63,488 nucleotides of DNA from the NCBI GenBank assembly GCA_031287525.1, contig JAITSU010000092.1, positions 1-63,488 of the forward strand, read 5' to 3'. This stretch comes from Zoogloeaceae bacterium. GTDB lineage: Bacteria; Pseudomonadota; Gammaproteobacteria; Burkholderiales; Rhodocyclaceae. Every line of letters begins with the position of its first letter. Position 1 is the stretch's first letter. The notes under the pieces are model-generated. The model worked only from the letters and a program-made list of their open reading frames with translations, was not told where the DNA came from and made no database searches. This document shows, piece by piece, positions 1-8,491 of this stretch. A program made the translations under genes and the position numbers.

Positions 1-147
1 CACATCATTCTGTTCCGCCTTTGCGCGTACTTCCTCAAAAGTCTGTGCTCCTGCGGGCGCAGAAAGGCACACAACAAGAGCGAGCAGCGCAACGCGCCAC
101 GTACCGCGATGCTTACGCAAGGGTTCGGATTTGCGGCAGGATGACAT
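1..147 (-). CDS. Exported protein, N-terminal part only (possibly Sel1-repeat type)
   Basis: This gene runs off the left edge of the window; only its first 49 codons are present. The start ATG at 147 is preceded by AAGGAG at a good distance. The product begins with a basic stretch, then a hydrophobic run (about residues 18-30) ending in APAGAQ, a convincing Sec signal peptide. The mature part opens with TFEEVRAKAEQNDV, a style typical of Sel1/TPR-repeat secreted proteins, but one partial repeat cannot prove the family. It is transcribed leftwards, away from the repeat-rich gap on its right. The gene call is fairly safe; the family is a guess. Confidence 0.55.
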   Translation of the reverse strand, partial: MSSCRKSEPLRKHRGTWRVALLALVVCLSAPAGAQTFEEVRAKAEQNDV

Positions 148-253
148 GGTTTTCTCCTTGATTTCGGTCTGATGAGGTCATCACGCCCTCATTATGTCGG
201 TCAGGTGGGCGATACTACTTGACCCCAATTTTCGCGGCAAGAACCGGGGCTGA

Positions 254-424
254 TTTTCGGGAAAACTTACCCACGCCTTCCCCATTCCGTTCACGGTGTC
301 CGGCGAGCAATATCAGGGTTTGCTGGATTTGCTGGAACGACCGGAAGGAGCCAACGAAGGCTTGCGCGACCTGTTTTCGCGGCGCGCGCCTTGGGAAATG
401 ACAAAGGCGACAGGTATGCAATGA
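254..424 (+). pseudogene. Remnant of a DUF1778-type antitoxin (C-terminal end)
   Basis: An open frame without a start codon (a stop lies at 251-253) ends at the TGA at 422-424. Its sequence reads like the C-terminal tail of DUF1778 (TacA-type) antitoxins: PFTVSGEQYQGLLDLLERP, then N-x-x-L-R-x-L-F, ending close to APWEM. In that family this tail follows an N-terminal ribbon-helix-helix domain and neutralises a GNAT acetyltransferase toxin. Neither the DNA-binding half nor a toxin gene is present, so this is most likely a decayed fragment. A palindromic repeat begins 18 bp after its stop. The match is by eye and short, so confidence is modest. Confidence 0.4.
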
Positions 425-441
425 TGAGCGTGCTGCTTTTA

Positions 442-506
442 GGTAGGGCACGTTCTCCGAACGCGCCGGATGTAACGTCCGGCGGTTTCTTCGATCCCGC
501 CCTACC
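442..506. repeat. Palindromic dispersed repeat, GGTAGGG...CCCTACC type
   Basis: A 65-bp element begins with GGTAGGG and ends with the complement CCCTACC. Inside it are CGTTCTCCGAACG and CCGGATGTAACGTCCGG, both hairpin-forming. The same blocks recur around 5690-5714 and 5895-5956, so this is a dispersed family and not a local accident. Confidence 0.75.
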
Positions 507-531
507 AAAATCACGCTCCACCCGCATTTTT

Positions 532-559
532 CGTAGGGGCGGGTTTGCAACCCGCCCCG
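532..559. repeat. Short palindromic repeat (GTAGGGGCGGGTTTGCAACCCGCCCC)
   Basis: GGGGCGGGTT and AACCCGCCCC form a near-perfect hairpin around a two-base loop. Related units with the same outer GTAGGGGC sequence occur at 8143-8170 and 29901-29974. It lies between the antitoxin remnant and the end of cusF, and could act as a bidirectional transcript end, although there is no T-run. Confidence 0.7.
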
Positions 560-587
560 AAAGCATGACGCGGCGACACTTCCGGGT

Positions 588-920
588 TTACTTCCCCGTC
601 ACCACCTCAATCGCCGCAATCGTTTGTTCATCCTTCAATTCAAAGCGCACGACATCGCCGACTTTGAGGTTTTGCAGCAGCGCCTTGTTGGTGACGGCGA
701 AGGGCATGGTCATGGCGGGCCAGCCGAGTTTTTTTATGGGATCGTGCGCGAGGGTGAGGCGCAGTTTTTCGGGGTCGATTTTTTTGACGACGCCTTGTCC
801 GCTGGCGAGCGCAGTGGTGTCCGCCGCTGTTGGCGCGGCATGGTGTTCGTGTTGCGCCAGCGCGTTTGGCGCGGCAATGAGGGCGAGGGCGGAGATGAGG
901 GCGAGGGTGTTAAGGCGCAT
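588..920 (-). CDS. cusF: Periplasmic copper/silver-binding chaperone CusF-like
   Basis: A 110-residue protein with a Sec signal peptide (hydrophobic core about residues 5-20, ALAQ cleavage site), a short His-rich linker and one CusF domain. The metal site is clear: H59, W67, M70 and M72, with the same spacing as the E. coli CusF ligands (His, Trp, Met, Met) inside WPAMTMPF. CusF-family proteins carry Cu(I) or Ag(I) in the periplasm to the CusCBA pump. Its start overlaps the end of cusA by 11 bp, so the two are translationally coupled. Here it follows cusA, whereas E. coli cusF lies between cusC and cusB. No other Cus subunit is nearby. Confidence 0.9.
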   Translation of the reverse strand: MRLNTLALISALALIAAPNALAQHEHHAAPTAADTTALASGQGVVKKIDPEKLRLTLAHDPIKKLGWPAMTMPFAVTNKALLQNLKVGDVVRFELKDEQTIAAIEVVTGK

Positions 921-3900
921 GGCGAGTTCCTTCGTTTGTGGAAGACGGGTTAAAAATCCGGCGGGCTTCCCTGCGGCGCAGCAGCAGGTAGAGCGCGGGG
1001 ATGACGAACAGGGAAAGTAACGGAGCGGAAATCATGCCGCCGACCATCGGGGCGGCGATGCGGCTCATGACTTCGGAACCGGCGCCGCTTCCGAGAAAAA
1101 TGGGCAGCAGTCCGGCGACGATGACGGCGACGGTCATGGCTTTGGGACGCGCGCGCTGCACGGCGCCTTCACGAATGGCGGCGAGCAGGATGTCGTCATG
1201 GTCGGGGCGGGTTTGCCAGTCGGGGGTCTTGTTCAGACTCTCTTTCAGGTAGAGCAGCATGACAACGCCAAATTCCGCCGCGACGCCCGCGAGGGCGATG
1301 AAGCCGACGCCGACGGCGATGGAGAAGTGGTAGCCCAGCGCGTAGAGAAACCAGACGCCGCCGATGAGCGCGAAGGGCAGGCTTGCCATGATGAGCAGGG
1401 CTTCGTCGGCGCGGGAGAAGGCGCAATAGAGCAGCAGGAAGATGATGACCAGCGTGACCGGCACAACTTGTCGCAGACGGGCGTTGGCGCGTTCCAGATA
1501 TTCAAATTGACCGGAATAGCCGACGCTGACGCCGGGCGGCAGGCTTACGCGCGTATCCACCTGTTTCTGGATGTCATGGACGATGCCTGCCAAATCGCGG
1601 CTGGCGTCGGAGTTTACGTAAATCCACGCGGACAGGCGTCCGTTTTCGCTTTTTTGCATCGGCGCGCCACTGGTGATGTTGATCGTGGCGAGGGTTTCCA
1701 GCGTGACGAGTTCGCCGCGTGGCGTGACGATGGGCAGGCGTTTCAGGGCGTCAAGCGAATCGCGCCATTCGCGCGGGTAGCGCAGGTTAATGGGAAAACG
1801 CGCCGTGCCTTCGATGGTTTCTCCGATGTTCTTGCCGCCAATCAACAGGTCGACGGCGCTTTGCACGTCGTCGATGTTCATGCCGTAGCGTCCGGCGGCG
1901 GCGCGATGGATGCTGATGTCGATGTAACGCCCGCCGGTCAAGCGTTCCGCCAGCGCGGAGGTGACGCCGGGCACGTCCTTGATGACCGCTTCGATGGCGA
2001 CTGCCGTGGCTTCGATTTGCGCCAGATTCGTACCCGCGACCTTGATTCCGATGGGGCTTTTGATGCCGGTCGCCAACATGTCGATGCGGTTGCGGATGGG
2101 CGGAATCCAGAGATTCGCCAGCCCCGGAATCTGCACGGCGGCGTCGAGTTCCCGCACCAGTTTTTCCGGTGTCATTCCGGCGCGCCATTCCGAACGCGGC
2201 TTGAAGCGAATCACGGTTTCAAACATTTCCAGCGGCGCGGGGTCGGTGGCGGTTTCCGCGCGCCCCGCCTTGCCGAAAACACTGGCGACTTCCGGCACGC
2301 TTTTAATCAGGCGGTCGGTTTGTTGCAGGAGTTCGCCCGCCTTGCCCACCGACAGCCCCGGCAACGCCGTCGGCATGTAGAGCAAATCGCCTTCGTCGAT
2401 GAAAGGCAGAAATTCGCCGCCCAGTCGAAACGCCGGAAAGAGCGCGGTCAGGAAGACGAGCAGGGCGATGAGCAGCGTTTTTTTGGGATGAATCAGCGCC
2501 CGGTCGAGCCAGCCGGAATAGAGGCGCACCAGAATTCGGGAGAGCGGATTTTCCGCTTCCGACGGGATGCGCCCGCGTATCCAGTAACCCATCAGCACCG
2601 GCACGAGGGTGATGGACAGCGCGGCGGCGGCGGCCATCGCAAAGGTTTTGGTGTAGGCGAGCGGCGCGAACAGACGACCTTCCTGCGCTTCCAGAGTGAA
2701 GACGGGGATGAAGGAGAGCGTGATGATGAGCAGGCAGAAAAACAGCGCCGGGCCGACCTGCGCGGCGGCGTCGCCAATCACCCGCCAACGCTCGCTGCCC
2801 GTCAGCCTGCCGTCGGGATGCTCGACCTGCCACGCTTCCAGTTTTTTGTGGGCGTTTTCAATCATCACAATGGCGGCGTCGACCATCGCGCCGATGGCAA
2901 TGGCGATGCCGCCCAGGGACATCATGTTGGCGGAAACGCCGTCCGCGCCCTGATAGCGCATCACCACAAACGCCGCGAGCACGCCCAGCGGCAGCGAAAT
3001 AATCGCCACCAGCGCCGAACGCAAATGCCATAAAAAGAGCGCGCAGACCAGGGTTACGGCGAGGAATTCTTCCAGCAGCTTGTGGCTCAAATTATCAACC
3101 GCCGCCTGAATCAACGCGCCCCGGTCATACGTCGTGACGATGTCCACGCCAGCGGGCAGGCTTTGGCGCAGACGCTCAAGCCGCGCCTTGACTTCCGTGA
3201 TGGTGGCGAGGGCGTTCTTGCCACTTCGCAAAATCACCACCGCGCCCGCCACCTCGCCCTCGCCATCCAGTTCCGCAATGCCGCGCCGCATCTCCGGTCC
3301 CAGTTGAATCCGCGCCACGTCGCCCAGACGCACCACTGTGCCAGCGGCATCCGTTTTCAGCGGAATGGCGCGAAAATCCTCCAGATTTTGCAGGTAGCCG
3401 GAAGCGCGCACCATGTATTCCGTTTCCGCGATTTCCAGCGACGCGCCGCCGGTTTCCCGATTCGCCTTGCCCACCGCTTCCGCAATCTCCATGTGGCTAA
3501 TGCCGAACGCCGCGAGGCGCGTCGGGTCAGGCGTAATCTGGTATTGCCTGACCATGCCGCCGATGGACGCGACTTCGGCAACATTGGGCACGGTCTTCAA
3601 CTCATATTTCAAAAACCAGTCCTGCAAGGCGCGTAAATCCGCGAGGCTATGACGACCGCTGCGGTCAACCAGCGCGTATTCATAAATCCAGCCCACGCCC
3701 GAAGCGTCCGGCCCCAAAGTCGGCGTCACGCCCTCCGGCAACTGTCCCGCCGCCTGATTCAGATATTCCAGCACCCTTGAACGCGCCCAATACAGGTCGG
3801 TCGCGTCGTCGAACAGCACATAAACAAAAGAATCCCCAAAAAACGAAAACCCGCGCACCGTCTTTACTCCCGGCACAGAAAGCATGGTCGTGGAGAGGGG

Positions 3901-4125
3901 ATACGTTACCTGATCCTCCACAATCTGCGGCGCCTGTCCGGGAAATGGCGTGCGAATAATCACCTGCACATCCGACAAATCCGGCAAAGCGTCCAACGGC
4001 GCAGACCGCGCCGCCCAAACCCCCCAGACGCACAAACCCACCGCCGCCAGCAGCACGAGCAGCCGATGCCGGATGGAAGCGAAAATGACGCGGGCAATCA
4101 GCCCATGCGAATGGTCAGAAGACAT
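910..4125 (-). CDS. cusA: Heavy-metal RND efflux pump inner-membrane subunit, CusA type (Cu+/Ag+)
   Basis: A proton-driven inner-membrane pump of the heavy-metal RND family, about 1071 residues from the chosen start. TM1 ([15 protein letters not shown]) comes soon after the start. The TM4 signature [14 protein letters not shown] carries the acidic proton-relay residue. The monovalent-metal signature [17 protein letters not shown] points to the CusA branch and away from CzcA. M634 and M683 sit where CusA has two of its cleft methionines, as I recall that family. The frame is open upstream to 4263, but the ATG at 4125 places the first helix at the usual distance and lies downstream of the cop-box palindrome at 4205-4220. 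The ATG at 4167 is a second choice. No good Shine-Dalgarno decides it. cusB and cusC are absent on both sides. Confidence 0.93.
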   Translation of the reverse strand: MSSDHSHGLIARVIFASIRHRLLVLLAAVGLCVWGVWAARSAPLDALPDLSDVQVIIRTPFPGQAPQIVEDQVTYPLSTTMLSVPGVKTVRGFSFFGDSFVYVLFDDATDLYWARSRVLEYLNQAAGQLPEGVTPTLGPDASGVGWIYEYALVDRSGRHSLADLRALQDWFLKYELKTVPNVAEVASIGGMVRQYQITPDPTRLAAFGISHMEIAEAVGKANRETGGASLEIAETEYMVRASGYLQNLEDFRAIPLKTDAAGTVVRLGDVARIQLGPEMRRGIAELDGEGEVAGAVVILRSGKNALATITEVKARLERLRQSLPAGVDIVTTYDRGALIQAAVDNLSHKLLEEFLAVTLVCALFLWHLRSALVAIISLPLGVLAAFVVMRYQGADGVSANMMSLGGIAIAIGAMVDAAIVMIENAHKKLEAWQVEHPDGRLTGSERWRVIGDAAAQVGPALFFCLLIITLSFIPVFTLEAQEGRLFAPLAYTKTFAMAAAAALSITLVPVLMGYWIRGRIPSEAENPLSRILVRLYSGWLDRALIHPKKTLLIALLVFLTALFPAFRLGGEFLPFIDEGDLLYMPTALPGLSVGKAGELLQQTDRLIKSVPEVASVFGKAGRAETATDPAPLEMFETVIRFKPRSEWRAGMTPEKLVRELDAAVQIPGLANLWIPPIRNRIDMLATGIKSPIGIKVAGTNLAQIEATAVAIEAVIKDVPGVTSALAERLTGGRYIDISIHRAAAGRYGMNIDDVQSAVDLLIGGKNIGETIEGTARFPINLRYPREWRDSLDALKRLPIVTPRGELVTLETLATINITSGAPMQKSENGRLSAWIYVNSDASRDLAGIVHDIQKQVDTRVSLPPGVSVGYSGQFEYLERANARLRQVVPVTLVIIFLLLYCAFSRADEALLIMASLPFALIGGVWFLYALGYHFSIAVGVGFIALAGVAAEFGVVMLLYLKESLNKTPDWQTRPDHDDILLAAIREGAVQRARPKAMTVAVIVAGLLPIFLGSGAGSEVMSRIAAPMVGGMISAPLLSLFVIPALYLLLRRREARRIFNPSSTNEGTRHAP

Positions 4126-4204
4126 GAGGAGCGGCGAGGTTGGGGCAAAGTTGGGGATAAACGCCATCATGCCCACTCGCCGCCGACGAGAGGATGACTG
4201 GGGG

Positions 4205-4220
4205 ATTACAAGTTTGTAAT
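4205..4220. promoter_or_regulatory. Candidate cop box (CopR/CusR-type operator)
   Basis: ATTACAA-GT-TTGTAAT is a perfect 16-bp palindrome located 80 bp upstream of the cusA start. It resembles the operator bound by CopR/CusR-type response regulators in copper-resistance operons. This suggests copper-responsive two-component control, but no regulator or sensor gene is in the window. Confidence 0.6.
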
Positions 4221-4261
4221 GTGCGACGCGATGATCGCGGGGGCATTGCGTAAGGGTTGCC

Positions 4262-4282
4262 AATACCGGGAACGCCGGTATT
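4262..4282. repeat. Inverted repeat in the cusA / flavoprotein gap
   Basis: AATACCGG and CCGGTATT form a perfect 8-bp inverted repeat around a five-base loop, in the divergent gap between cusA and the flavoprotein gene. No T-run follows on either strand, so an operator is likelier than a terminator. No other feature was recognised in the rest of the gap (4126-4457). Confidence 0.5.
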
Positions 4283-4457
4283 TTCGGTGGACAATGCCGT
4301 CACGGATTTTTAGAATCGACGGGTTTTATCGTTTCGGGAGGGGCTGTTTTTTGCCGTGGAGCGAGAGCCACAAAAACGCTTTTCCCCTCCACGACGGTAT
4401 CTGGCGGATACTCAGGCGGTTCGCCCGAAAATCTGCGCGCTGAAATCAGGAGAGCCA

Positions 4458-5684
4458 ATGCAAAACCCTTCCCCCATCGTCATCGGTTGCGGCCCCGCCG
4501 GATTGATGGCGGCGGAAACGCTGGCGCGCGCCGGATATGCCGCGCATTGCTTCGACGCCATGCCCAGCGTCGGGCGCAAATTTCTCATGGCGGGCAAAAG
4601 CGGGCTTAACCTCTCCCACGCCGAAACGCTGGAAAATTTCCTGCAACGCTATGGCGACGCCCGCCCCCGTCTGGAAGCCTGTATTCGCGCCTTTTCCCCC
4701 GACGACCTACGCGCATGGGCAGCCGGATTGGGCATTGCCACCTTCGTCGGCTCATCGGGACGCATCTTCCCCGAAGGCATGAAAGCCGCGCCCCTGCTGC
4801 GGGCATGGCGCGCGCGCCTGCGCCAGCAAGGGGTTCAATTCCACATGCGCCACCGCTGGCAAGGCTGGCAGGGCGAACAATTGGTGTTCGACACGCCGGA
4901 AGGCGAACGCCGCTTTAGGGGCAACGCCGTGCTGCTCGCCCTGGGCGGCGCAAGCTGGTCAAAACTGGGTTCCGACGGCGCGTGGGCGCAAACGCTGGCG
5001 GAAAAGAAAATCCCCCTCGCCCCCTTCCGCCCCGCCAACTGCGGCTTTGACGTGGCTTGGAGCGAACACTTCCGCGAACGCTGCGCCGGATTGCCGGTTA
5101 AAAACGTGAGCGCCGCCTGCCCCAATTTTCCGCCGCGCCGAGGCGATTTTGTCATCACCCTGCACGGTGTCGAAGGCAGCCTCATCTACGCCCTGTCCGC
5201 CCCCCTGCGCGACGCGCTGGAACGCGACGGCAACGCCGCCCTCACCCTCGACTTGCTCCCCGATGTCGCGTCTGAACGCCTCATCGCCGAACTAGGCCGC
5301 CCACGCGGGCGCGATTCCCTCGCCAACCATCTGCGCCGCCGCGCGGGACTGACCGGCGTCAAGGCGCAACTGCTGTACGAATGCCTGCCGCCGGAAACTC
5401 TGCGCGATGCCGCGCGACTCGCCACCCGCGTCAAACGCCTGCAAATCCCCATACAACGCCCACGCCCCCTTGACGAAGCCATCAGCACCGCAGGCGGCGT
5501 CCCTTTCACCGCCCTGAACGAAAGCTTGATGCTGACCCGACTTCCCGGCGTCTTCTGCGCCGGAGAAATGCTGGATTGGGAAGCCCCCACCGGCGGCTAC
5601 CTGCTCACCGCCTGCCTCGCCACAGGCAAGGCGGCAGGAATGGGGATGGCGGGGTGGTTGCGTCAGGGGACAGGGGACAGGTGA
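4458..5684 (+). CDS. BaiN/HI0933-family FAD-dependent oxidoreductase
   Basis: A 408-residue flavoprotein. The N-terminus holds a Rossmann FAD-binding motif (VIGCGPAGLMAAETLARAG) followed by GRKFLMAGKSGLNLSHAE, the hallmark of the HI0933/BaiN family. The C-terminus carries GVPFTALNESLMLTRLPG and GVFCAGEMLDWEAPTGGYLLTACLATG, the second FAD-contact region. Members are soluble, and their substrates are mostly unknown; the sequence resembles the proteobacterial subgroup often named TIGR03862. The start at 4458 is chosen because AGGAGAG lies just upstream and the FAD motif follows directly. The last residues (QGTGDR) and the TGA stop are encoded by a CAGGGGACAGGGGACAGGTGACAG repeat, so the natural C-terminus has been replaced or extended by repeat DNA. 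Confidence 0.85.
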   Translation: MQNPSPIVIGCGPAGLMAAETLARAGYAAHCFDAMPSVGRKFLMAGKSGLNLSHAETLENFLQRYGDARPRLEACIRAFSPDDLRAWAAGLGIATFVGSSGRIFPEGMKAAPLLRAWRARLRQQGVQFHMRHRWQGWQGEQLVFDTPEGERRFRGNAVLLALGGASWSKLGSDGAWAQTLAEKKIPLAPFRPANCGFDVAWSEHFRERCAGLPVKNVSAACPNFPPRRGDFVITLHGVEGSLIYALSAPLRDALERDGNAALTLDLLPDVASERLIAELGRPRGRDSLANHLRRRAGLTGVKAQLLYECLPPETLRDAARLATRVKRLQIPIQRPRPLDEAISTAGGVPFTALNESLMLTRLPGVFCAGEMLDWEAPTGGYLLTACLATGKAAGMGMAGWLRQGTGDR

Positions 5685-5689
5685 CAGGG
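5664..5689 (+). repeat. ACAGGGGACAG-type microrepeat at a gene end
   Basis: CAGGGGACAG is repeated and followed by GTGACAGGG. The unit encodes the last residues and the stop codon of the flavoprotein. Related units occur upstream of smc (8446-8486), inside ligA (16041-16069), after argJ (44941-45054) and before fliE (54866-55008). Confidence 0.65.
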
Positions 5690-5956
5690 TAGGGCGCGTT
5701 CTCCGAACGCGCCGCAGACTGTTGACAAACCTCCAAAGTAGCTTTCCGGGAACGCCGATGGCAACAAAGGCACGTCGGCGGTACGCCGACTTTGAGCGCA
5801 GATTGCCGCACAAACACCGCTGCCAGCGTGGACGCTGGCGTTCCCAGGAAAACCTCCACTCAAAAAAACGCTCTGTGCAACTTTGTCAGCAGCCTGGGGC
5901 GGGATCGAAGAACGCGCCGGACGTGACATCCGGCGGTTTCGGAGAAACCCCCCTAC
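5688..5956. repeat. Composite palindromic repeat; contains 179-bp unit B copy 1 (5715-5893)
   Basis: A GTAGGG...CCCTACC palindromic element surrounds a 179-bp unit (5715-5893) that recurs at 8172-8350 with the same length and only a few differences. Unit B has imperfect inverted ends (CTGTTGACAAA and TTTGTCAGCAG) and inner hairpins: GGGAACGCC with GGCGTTCCC, GTCGGCGGTACGCCGAC, and CAGCGTGGACGCTG. It has no coding capacity and looks like a MITE-type element inserted into, or recombined with, an older palindromic repeat. Confidence 0.8.
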
Positions 5957-6288
5957 CTTGCTTGCTCCACACCCGCCAAACGCTCCTGCGCCAGCGCCAA
6001 CAGGCGCTCTTGTTCGGGTTTGGGAAGGCGGGCGGAGACGAGGAGCAGTTGGGCGAGGGTTTCGTCCGGGCAATAGAAATACGCCACAGGAACATTCAAC
6101 GCGGCGGCGATTCTCTCCGCCGTTTTGAACGGCGGCTCGTGAACGCCCCCCTCGTAGCGGCTGATGCGGGCACTGCTGCACATCTCGTCCAGACCAATCA
6201 ACACGCCCAGACGGTCTTGCGGCAAATCGGTCATTTGCCGTGCCGCGCGCATTCTTGCGCCGAACAGGGAGGGGGATGTTTGAGGCAT
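5953..6288 (-). CDS. XRE-family helix-turn-helix transcriptional regulator
   Basis: A 111-residue single-domain DNA-binding protein. Residues about 8-70 form a Cro/C1-type helix-turn-helix: RMRAARQMTDLPQDRLGVLIGLDE, then ARISRYEGGVHEPPFKTAERIAAALNVP. A short leucine-rich tail follows. Proteins of this type usually repress their own promoter. A perfect inverted repeat (6321-6339) lies 33 bp upstream and is the obvious candidate operator. The stop codon (TAG, 5953-5955) is formed by the CCTACC end of the neighbouring palindromic repeat. It is the first gene of the small island bounded by the two 179-bp repeats and is transcribed against its three neighbours. Confidence 0.85.
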   Translation of the reverse strand: MPQTSPSLFGARMRAARQMTDLPQDRLGVLIGLDEMCSSARISRYEGGVHEPPFKTAERIAAALNVPVAYFYCPDETLAQLLLVSARLPKPEQERLLALAQERLAGVEQAR

Positions 6289-6320
6289 CCGCCAATGGTC
6301 GGGAAGAAAATTCTGAAAAA

Positions 6321-6339
6321 CTCTACGTTTTACGTAGAG
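6321..6339. promoter_or_regulatory. Perfect inverted repeat, candidate operator of the XRE regulator
   Basis: CTCTACGT-TTT-ACGTAGAG has 8-bp perfect arms and lies 33 bp upstream of the XRE start, in the divergent gap facing the lipoprotein gene at 6468. Its place and symmetry suit binding by a small dimeric repressor. Confidence 0.5.
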
Positions 6340-6467
6340 AAGGACATGAGACTAGTCTTTATGATGTGGAATGTACGCATATGCGGTATGGCATATGAAA
6401 GTTACAAAAAACGGGGTACGATCCAAATTTTTCTCAGCCTCGTTAATTCTAAATTTAGAAAGGCTGA

Positions 6468-6794
6468 ATGATGCGATACGTTTGCATGGTTTTTCTGATG
6501 ACATTATTGCTTGGTGCTTGTGAAACTGCACCCCGAAGGGCAGTTTGGCAGCTTAGTGAAGCCAGCCGCGCCGATGGCACGGTTACTCTGACGACTGACT
6601 ACTCTACAAAGGTGTCTTACCATTCAAGTGAGTTAAATAAAATGGCTGCCCAGAAGTGTGCGGTATGGGGCTATAAAGGGGCACAAAGTTTTGGTCAAGA
6701 GCAGCGAAGTTGTCTTGTTGTCAATAGAGCGGGTTCATGTCAGCGTTTTCGTCTGACAGCCAAATATCAGTGCACTGGCTCGCCGACACCGTGA
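6468..6794 (+). CDS. YecR-like lipoprotein
   Basis: A 108-residue lipoprotein. The signal sequence ends in the lipobox LLGAC, with the lipidated cysteine at position 18. The mature part has V-x-L-x-Y-like spacing, then AAQKCAVWGYKGAQSFGQE and two further cysteines, the pattern of the YecR-like lipoprotein family (function unknown). The start at 6468 follows GAAAGG; an in-frame ATG one codon later is an alternative. The gene lies in A+T-rich DNA and is followed after 24 bp by another exported protein, so the two are probably co-transcribed. Confidence 0.75.
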   Translation: MMRYVCMVFLMTLLLGACETAPRRAVWQLSEASRADGTVTLTTDYSTKVSYHSSELNKMAAQKCAVWGYKGAQSFGQEQRSCLVVNRAGSCQRFRLTAKYQCTGSPTP

Positions 6795-6818
6795 ACTTTT
6801 AACCTTAATGGAGTGAAT

Positions 6819-7172
6819 ATGAAGAAAAATCTTTTAGTGTTGACGTGCGCTGTTGTTTTTTGTTCTGCGGCGATGGCTGACCAAGCGGCATGGATTGAAA
6901 AGAAAGATGCGGAAGCTGCGCGGCGTATTTTGCAAACGCAGCGTGTAATTAAACATTTTTGCGAACCATGCAGAGATACGAAAGTCATCACAGAAAACGT
7001 ATCGAGTGTTGATGTGCGCGATACAGGCTATGATGCCTTTCAAGAAGTTTTTGTAAATGGCAAGGGAATTGACTTGGCTTACATTTATGTTTGGGATGGG
7101 AAGGCATGGGTCAATCTAGCGATGAAACTCTCTATCGAGGTTGGTTCTGTTTCTCGCGTATTAAAACAGTAA
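6819..7172 (+). CDS. Conserved secreted protein with a CxxC motif, function unknown
   Basis: A 117-residue protein with a clear Sec signal peptide (hydrophobic residues about 4-18, AMA-D cleavage). The mature part contains KHFCEPCRD, a CxxC that could be a disulfide or metal site, then EVFVNGKGIDLAYIYVWDGKAWVNLA. I recognise the overall pattern as a conserved proteobacterial family of unknown role. ATG at 6819 is preferred over GTG at 6813, because GGAG at 6810-6813 gives it correct spacing. It lies just after the YecR-like gene and before the DUF3944 gene, all on the same strand. Confidence 0.7.
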   Translation: MKKNLLVLTCAVVFCSAAMADQAAWIEKKDAEAARRILQTQRVIKHFCEPCRDTKVITENVSSVDVRDTGYDAFQEVFVNGKGIDLAYIYVWDGKAWVNLAMKLSIEVGSVSRVLKQ

Positions 7173-7250
7173 CACTGCGACTTTTTGCCCATGTAAGTCG
7201 TTTGTAAAATCGGGAGATGCCCCAAATTTTTTCATGGATTGGAGAAACAA

Positions 7251-7991
7251 GTGGAATACCGTCACGATACAAATCTGGAATTTCTTGGCACGATGAGTTC
7301 AAAAGAACTCAACGATCTTGTATACTGCCTTACCCACGACAAAGATGGGGAAAATAGATATACAGAAGAGTTAACTTCGACAGACTTATATAAAAAGTAT
7401 AGCCCTGACCACCAAAAATATTGGAAGCTGATCGCCGCTGAAATTCAATGCTTCGGAGCTAATAGCTTCGCAACATTATTTCGTGGTGGTATAGGAGTCG
7501 AATACAAAGAAGTTCTAATGGATGTTTGCGACAAGTTGAAAGTTAACTACAACAAATATTCCAGCGCCGCGCAAATAGAGGGAAATCTATTGATGAAGAT
7601 TCTTACAGATGCTCTTGAGAAAATGAGTCCTGCTGAGTTAAAAGAACTTGCAGAGGCTACTGGCGTGCAAAACACCAATGAGCTTACAGCAGAAACGATG
7701 ATTGGAGTTTTTCAAGCAGTGTTTCGAGCAGGAGGGATTAAATCATATCAATTGACGCTCATCATCGTTAATGCAGTTCTGAAAGCGCTTCTCGGTCGTG
7801 GTTTATCGTTTGCTGGCAATGTTACACTCACTAGAGCGATGGCTATCCTGACAGGTCCAATTGGCTTGATTATTACTGCCCTCTGGACTGCTATCGATAT
7901 AGCGGGTGCTGCCTATCGAGTAACGATTCCTGCGGTAATTCAGATAGCCGCGCTTCGCCAAAAGCATTTGTACGGAAAAACAACAGAATAG
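7251..7991 (+). CDS. YaaW/UPF0174-like protein with N-terminal DUF3944 domain
   Basis: About 246 residues. The N-terminus (YRHDTNLEFLGTMSSKELNDLVYCLTHDKDG, then RYTEELT) is a textbook DUF3944 domain. The rest resembles YaaW/UPF0174: an N-x-FATLFRGG block, an E-x-N-LLMKILTDALEKMSP segment, and a glycine-rich hydrophobic C-terminal region (about residues 165-225) that could insert in a membrane. The function is unknown. GTG at 7251 is preferred because GGAG lies six bases upstream; a TTG at 7241 region upstream is possible. The gene is A+T-rich relative to the chromosome around it and ends the small island. Confidence 0.8.
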   Translation: MEYRHDTNLEFLGTMSSKELNDLVYCLTHDKDGENRYTEELTSTDLYKKYSPDHQKYWKLIAAEIQCFGANSFATLFRGGIGVEYKEVLMDVCDKLKVNYNKYSSAAQIEGNLLMKILTDALEKMSPAELKELAEATGVQNTNELTAETMIGVFQAVFRAGGIKSYQLTLIIVNAVLKALLGRGLSFAGNVTLTRAMAILTGPIGLIITALWTAIDIAGAAYRVTIPAVIQIAALRQKHLYGKTTE

Positions 7992-8142
7992 TAAAATTTC
8001 AGAAAACCAGCGCGAAAATCGGGGGTATCCCCAATGCAGCTAGTTTATGGAAAATTGTATGAAAAACTGAGGGGTGACTACGATTTTTCACATAAGCTAT
8101 TGAAATTGTTGTTTTAACGGGAACTGGAATAAAGAGGTTTCG

Positions 8143-8376
8143 GTAGGGGCGCTTCGCGAAGCGCCCCTACTCAGACTGTTGACAAACCTCCGAAGTAGCT
8201 TTCTGGGAACGCCGACGGCAACAAAGGCACGTCGGCGGTACGCCGACTTTGAGCGCGGATTGCCGCACAAACACCGCTGCCAGCGTGGACGCTGGCGTTC
8301 CCGGGAAAACCTTCACTCAAAAAAACGCTCTGTGCAACTTTGTCAGCAGCTTGGGGCGATGAAACATCGCCCCTAC
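8143..8376. repeat. Composite palindromic repeat; contains 179-bp unit B copy 2 (8172-8350)
   Basis: A perfect 28-bp palindrome (8143-8170, GTAGGGGCGCTTC with its complement) is followed by the second copy of unit B (8172-8350) and then GGGGCGAT-GAAAC-ATCGCCCC (8353-8373). Copy 2 has the same length and orientation as copy 1 at 5715. Each copy is flanked by a different pair of palindromes, which defines the ends of unit B. Confidence 0.8.
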
Positions 8377-8445
8377 ATCCCTGTCCGAACGGGAAAAATT
8401 CCTCATCCCCTGATATGATGGCGACCTTTGCTCCGGGCGGGGGTG

Positions 8446-8486
8446 GTCTGTCTTCTGTCTTCCGTCCCCTGTCTTCTGCCCTCTGC
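8446..8486 (-). repeat. ACAGGGGACAGAAGACAG-type microrepeat upstream of smc
   Basis: CTGTCTTCTGTCTTCC-GTCCCCTGTCTTCTG is the complement of the unit found inside ligA at 16041-16069. It ends only six bases before the smc start codon, so it displaces any usual Shine-Dalgarno sequence. Confidence 0.6.
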
Positions 8487-8491
8487 CACTC

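Noticed and set aside
1198-3033. A long open frame on the + strand opposite cusA
   Set aside because: It has no family likeness, is rich in R, H and Q as expected from complementing a G+C-rich gene, and cusA is certain on the other strand.
8034-8117. A 27-codon frame (MQLVYGKLYEK...) after the DUF3944 gene
   Set aside because: It is short, without a Shine-Dalgarno sequence or recognised family. It may be the end of a lost gene, but nothing supports a call.
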